9,504 nucleotides of DNA from Candidatus Hydrogenedentota bacterium. Lineage in GTDB: Bacteria > Hydrogenedentota > Hydrogenedentia > Hydrogenedentales > SLHB01. The DNA lies in assembly GCA_016934125.1 (NCBI GenBank), contig JAFGTL010000755.1:1-9504 (forward strand). The letters are read 5' to 3'. Position 1 is the first letter of the stretch. Each line of letters opens with the position of its first letter. A program made the position numbers and the translations under genes. The notes below the pieces were generated by a model. The model was given only the letters and a program-made list of their open reading frames with translations, was not told the origin of the DNA and did not search any database. Below, in pieces: positions 6,922 through 9,504 of the stretch.

Positions 6922-7827
6922 GTGGCGCCTCAAACCGACATCGTGCGCAAGGCCTTCGAAGCCGGCCTTACCGTCCCCGCGTTCAACGTCCCCTACCTGC
7001 CCATGATCGAGCCCGTCATCCGCGCCGTGGCCGACGCGGACGCCTTCGCCTTCGTCGCCACGGCCCGCCTCGAGTGGTTCAAATTCGAGGCCAAAGGGCT
7101 CGAAGCCGTCAGGGATGAATTCCTCAAATGGCGCCGGCCCGAATGCGTCCGCCTCCATCTCGATCACGTCCCCGTCATCGACGAGGACGGCGAGCATGTC
7201 GACTACGCGGCCGTGCTCGATCAGGCCGTGGCGCTCGGCTACGATTCGCTCATGATCGACGGATCCCGGCTCGCCCTCGACGACAACATCGCGGCCACCC
7301 GCGAAGGCGTCGAGCGGGCCCATGCGGCCCACCTGCCCTGCGAAGCCGAACTCGGCGCCGTCCTCGGCCACGAGGCCGGCCCGCTGCCCCCCTACGAAGA
7401 GCTCTTCGAGTCCGGCAAGGGGTTTACGGACGTGAACGAGGCGGCCCGGTTCGTCGCCCAAACCGGCTGCGATTGGCTCTCCGTGGCCGTCGGCAACGTG
7501 CACGGCGCCGTATCCGGCGCCCTCCGCGATCAAAAGAAAGTCGAGGCCCGCCTCAACCTCGACCACCTCGCCCGCCTTCGCGAGGCCACCGGCGTCCCCC
7601 TCGTCCTCCACGGCGGCTCAGGCGTCAAGCGCGACTACGTGCTCGCCGGCATCCAGGCCGGCATCGCCAAGATCAACATCGGCACCGAGATCCGTCAGGC
7701 CTACGAGAACGCCCTGCGCGAGTCCGGACAAGTCCAAGCCGCCCAACAGGCCGTGTACGAGCGCACCCGATGGCTCCTCACCGATTACTTCGAGCTGGCC
7801 GGCACGCGGGGGAGGGTGGCGCCGTGA
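6922..7827 (+). CDS. Class II (zinc) ketose-phosphate aldolase, fructose-bisphosphate aldolase fold
   Basis: The 301-aa enzyme should split a ketose phosphate into dihydroxyacetone phosphate and an aldehyde. All class II FBA/tagatose-bisphosphate aldolase landmarks are present: PAFNVP (19-24); LHLDH (78-82), with D81 as catalytic acid and H82 as zinc ligand; MIDGS (111-115); EAELG (141-145) with E143; GNVHGA (191-196) with H194 as zinc ligand; LHGGSG (229-234) with H230 as zinc ligand; and KINIGT (250-255) for phosphate binding. The residue after LDH is Val instead of the common Gly or Cys, and an acidic insert (about 85-95) follows, a departure from FBA and GatY/KbaY. Length is close to that of FBA-type enzymes (about 285-350 aa). 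The start is GTG at 6922, or GTG at 6913. The stop overlaps the kinase start in GTGA. Family is confident; the true substrate is probably not simply fructose bisphosphate, judging by the operon. Confidence 0.8.
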   Translation: MAPQTDIVRKAFEAGLTVPAFNVPYLPMIEPVIRAVADADAFAFVATARLEWFKFEAKGLEAVRDEFLKWRRPECVRLHLDHVPVIDEDGEHVDYAAVLDQAVALGYDSLMIDGSRLALDDNIAATREGVERAHAAHLPCEAELGAVLGHEAGPLPPYEELFESGKGFTDVNEAARFVAQTGCDWLSVAVGNVHGAVSGALRDQKKVEARLNLDHLARLREATGVPLVLHGGSGVKRDYVLAGIQAGIAKINIGTEIRQAYENALRESGQVQAAQQAVYERTRWLLTDYFELAGTRGRVAP

Positions 7828-9332
7828 GCCTGCTCGGACTCGACGTCGGCACCACCGGCTGCAAGGCGTCCGCCTTCTCCGAAGACGGACGCGTCCTCGC
7901 CACAGCCTATGAGGAATACGACAATCAACGCCCCCAGCCCGGCTGGGCCGAACTCGACTCCGTGGACGTCTGGAACAAGGTGAAGGCCACCATCGCCCGC
8001 GCCGCCTCCGAGACGCACCGCGACCCCGTTCAGGCCATTGCCGTGTCCTCACTCGGCGAGGCCATGGTGCCCGTCTCCGCCGACCGCCGTATCCTCGCGC
8101 CCTCGATCCTCAACTTCGACGTCCGCGGCGAGGAGTATCTCGAGCGCCTCGCTTCGGTGTTCGACGACGAGTCCCTCTACGCCATCAACGGAAACACCCT
8201 CGGCAATCACTACGCGCTCACCAAGCTCCTCTGGCTCAAGCACCATGCCCCCGAACTCTTCGAGCAGGCCCACAAATTCCTGTTGTGGGGCAGTTTCGTG
8301 TCCTTCATGCTCGGCGGCGATTGCGTGGCCGACTACTCACTCGCCAACCGCACGCTCCTCTTCGACCTTGAACGCAAAGCGTGGTCGGACGACCTCCTCG
8401 GCCGGGCCGGCCTCGACGCCGACAAGTTCCCCGATACCGCGCCCTCCGGCACCGTCGTCGGCACCGTAAACCCCGCCATCGCCGGCGAACTCGGCCTACC
8501 GGCCGGCGTCGCCATCGTCACCGGCGCCCACGACCAGTGCGCCAATGCCCTCGGCTGCGGCGTCATCGACGATGGCCAGGCCATGTTCGGCATGGGCACC
8601 TACATCTGCATCGCGCCCGTGTTCGCCGAAAAACGCGATCCCAACGCCATGATCCAGCGGGGACTCAACACCGAACACCATTCCGTCCCCGGCAAATACG
8701 TCTGTTTCATCTACAACCACGGCGGCAGCCTGCTCAAATGGTTCCGCGACACCTTCGCCGCCGCCGAACACCGTGCCGCACAGGACGCCGGCGCCGACGT
8801 CTACCCCGCCCTCATCGCCGAGATCCCCGACGGCCCCAGCACCGTCAAAGTGTTGCCCCATTTCAGCATCACCGGCCCGCCCGAATTCATCTCCGACTCA
8901 ACCGGCGTCATCACCGGGCTCCGCCTCGAAACCACCCGCGGCGACATCTGCAAAGCCATCCTCGAAGGCGCCGTGTTCTACCTGCGCGAATGCGTCGAGT
9001 CCCTGCCGCCCACCGGCATCGCCATCACCGATTTCCGCGCCGTCGGCGGCGGCAGCAAATCCGACGCCTGGCTCCAGATCTGCGCCGATATCCTCGACCG
9101 CCCCTTCACCCGCCCCCGCATCACCGAAGCGGGCGCCCTCGGCGCCGCGATCCTCGCCGGCGCCGCCACCGGCGTCTTCGCCTCGCACCAGGACGGCGTC
9201 AACACCATGGTGCACCCCGAACGCACCTTCGAGCCCGATTCCGCCATGCACGCCCGCTACGCGCCCCACTACGACGCCTACCGCCGGCTCTGGCCCACCA
9301 TCCGGCCCTGGATCACCCAGCCGCCCCAGTAA
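7824..9332 (+). CDS. FGGY-family carbohydrate kinase
   Basis: The 502-aa protein is a sugar kinase of the xylulokinase/fuculokinase/glycerol kinase superfamily, using ATP to phosphorylate a ketose or polyol in the cytoplasm. It has the N-terminal phosphate-binding loop GLDVGTTGCK (5-14), AIAVSSLGEA (71-80) in the sugar-site region, GAHDQ (234-238) with D237 as catalytic base, GMGTY (256-260) for ATP phosphate, and the C-terminal GGGSKSDAWLQICADIL (408-424). Length is normal for the family (about 480-520). The GTG at 7824 overlaps the aldolase stop by four bases (GTGA), with GGAGGG (7811-7816) 7 nt upstream, so translation is probably coupled. The frame stays open far upstream through the aldolase gene, but that part is a G+C-rich artefact. 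In the pathway it acts between isomerase and aldolase. It would probably put the phosphate on C1 of the ketose, since the aldolase then yields DHAP; that position is inferred. Confidence 0.82.
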   Translation: MSLLGLDVGTTGCKASAFSEDGRVLATAYEEYDNQRPQPGWAELDSVDVWNKVKATIARAASETHRDPVQAIAVSSLGEAMVPVSADRRILAPSILNFDVRGEEYLERLASVFDDESLYAINGNTLGNHYALTKLLWLKHHAPELFEQAHKFLLWGSFVSFMLGGDCVADYSLANRTLLFDLERKAWSDDLLGRAGLDADKFPDTAPSGTVVGTVNPAIAGELGLPAGVAIVTGAHDQCANALGCGVIDDGQAMFGMGTYICIAPVFAEKRDPNAMIQRGLNTEHHSVPGKYVCFIYNHGGSLLKWFRDTFAAAEHRAAQDAGADVYPALIAEIPDGPSTVKVLPHFSITGPPEFISDSTGVITGLRLETTRGDICKAILEGAVFYLRECVESLPPTGIAITDFRAVGGGSKSDAWLQICADILDRPFTRPRITEAGALGAAILAGAATGVFASHQDGVNTMVHPERTFEPDSAMHARYAPHYDAYRRLWPTIRPWITQPPQ

Positions 9333-9368
9333 ACGCGCCCCTTATCGGCTTTTCGGTGCCCTCGACAG

Positions 9369-9398
9369 TTGACTTCCCCCGGCCGGCTCTGCTACGAT
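9369..9398 (+). promoter_or_regulatory. Promoter of the tRNA-Ala gene
   Basis: TTGACT (9369-9374), an 18-nt spacer and TACGAT (9393-9398) form a good sigma-70-type promoter, strengthened by an extended -10 TG at 9390-9391. Transcription would start at about 9405, some 42 nt before the mature tRNA. It begins only 37 nt after the kinase stop, and no clear terminator separates the two, so kinase transcripts may read into the tRNA. Confidence 0.7.
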
Positions 9399-9407
9399 CT
9401 TTTCGAC

Positions 9408-9439
9408 GGAAACGCATCCGCCATTGCGGGTGCGTTTCC
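9408..9439 (+). other. Near-perfect hairpin filling the pre-tRNA leader
   Basis: GGAAACGCATCCGC (9408-9421) pairs with GCGGGTGCGTTTCC (9426-9439): 14 pairs with one T-G wobble and a CATT loop. It lies just after the predicted transcription start and ends 7 nt before the tRNA. No T-run follows on either strand, so a classical terminator is unlikely. It could protect the 5' end, guide RNase processing, or act as a Rho-independent-like stop for the upstream operon without a U-tract. Confidence 0.6.
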
Positions 9440-9446
9440 TATGGGC

Positions 9447-9504
9447 GGGGCTGTAGCTCAGTTGGGAGAGCGCTGCGTTCGCAATGCAGAGGTCAGGGGT
9501 TCGA
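9447..9504 (+). tRNA. tRNA-Ala (anticodon CGC), 3' part beyond the window
   Basis: The cloverleaf can be traced. The acceptor 5' strand is GGGGCTG (9447-9453), then TA. The D arm is GCTC/GAGC (9456-9459 with 9468-9471) around AGTTGGGA. The anticodon stem is CTGCG/TGCAG with loop TTCGCAA (9478-9484), so the anticodon is CGC (9480-9482), reading the Ala codon GCG. The variable loop is AGGTC, then T-stem AGGGG and the start of the TTCGA loop. The window ends inside the T loop, so the 3' acceptor strand and CCA are not visible. The sequence agrees with typical bacterial tRNA-Ala. Confidence 0.95.

Noticed and set aside
7128..7823. N-terminal extension of the kinase frame through the aldolase gene (a 734-aa fusion)
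   Set aside because: The extension is an Arg/Pro-rich shadow of the aldolase. The kinase fold starts exactly at the GTG at 7824, which has its own ribosome site.
1..9504. CRISPR arrays, insertion sequences, integrases or direct repeats
   Set aside because: No regularly spaced repeats, transposase-like proteins or flanking repeats were found. The tRNA at the right edge could be an integration site, but its 3' end is outside the window.

Overview
The window is a stretch of G+C-rich bacterial chromosome with six protein genes and one partial tRNA gene, all on the + strand. Codons end mostly in C, and the coding strand is strongly C-over-G. The gene content (a DUF2851 protein, an envelope-anchored SGNH hydrolase, a secreted sialidase, and a fucose/arabinose-isomerase-like enzyme with a class II aldolase and an FGGY kinase) suggests a polysaccharide-degrading bacterium of the Planctomycetota/Verrucomicrobiota/Lentisphaerota/Hydrogenedentota type. 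This placement is an inference; the window contains no taxonomic marker.

Left part (1-3352). A good candidate promoter at 33-61 and a leader of about 115 nt with self-complementary segments precede an Rnk/GreA-GreB-C-terminal-like regulator (182-619). Next come a membrane-anchored SGNH/GDSL-type hydrolase (726-1805, GTG start) and, 32 nt later, a DUF2851 protein of unknown function (1838-3352). These look like core or housekeeping genes of the host lineage.

Middle part (3353-5497). A secreted sialidase-type protein with three clear Asp boxes (3590-5260) stands alone between two non-coding gaps. Its base composition differs from the rest: lower G+C, especially at its 5' end, and no C excess. 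From memory, its catalytic half resembles sialidase-like modules of phage or prophage structural proteins. It looks like a horizontally acquired cargo gene.

Right part (5498-9332). Three tightly packed genes form an apparent sugar-catabolic operon: a fucose/arabinose-isomerase-family enzyme, a class II (fructose-bisphosphate-aldolase-fold) aldolase and an FGGY carbohydrate kinase. The first junction has 5 nt between stop and start (or a 4-nt overlap with the alternative start), and the second has a 4-nt GTGA overlap. The logical order of reactions is aldose to ketose, ketose to ketose phosphate, then aldol cleavage to a triose phosphate plus an aldehyde. This has the architecture of the L-fucose or L-rhamnose pathway, but with an aldolase from a different superfamily than FucA/RhaD. 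The substrate cannot be read from the sequence, and this module is the best candidate for undescribed biology here.

Right end (9333-9504). A promoter with an extended -10 drives a tRNA-Ala(CGC) that is cut by the window edge. Between promoter and tRNA lies a near-perfect 14-bp hairpin that would make up almost the whole 5' leader of the pre-tRNA.
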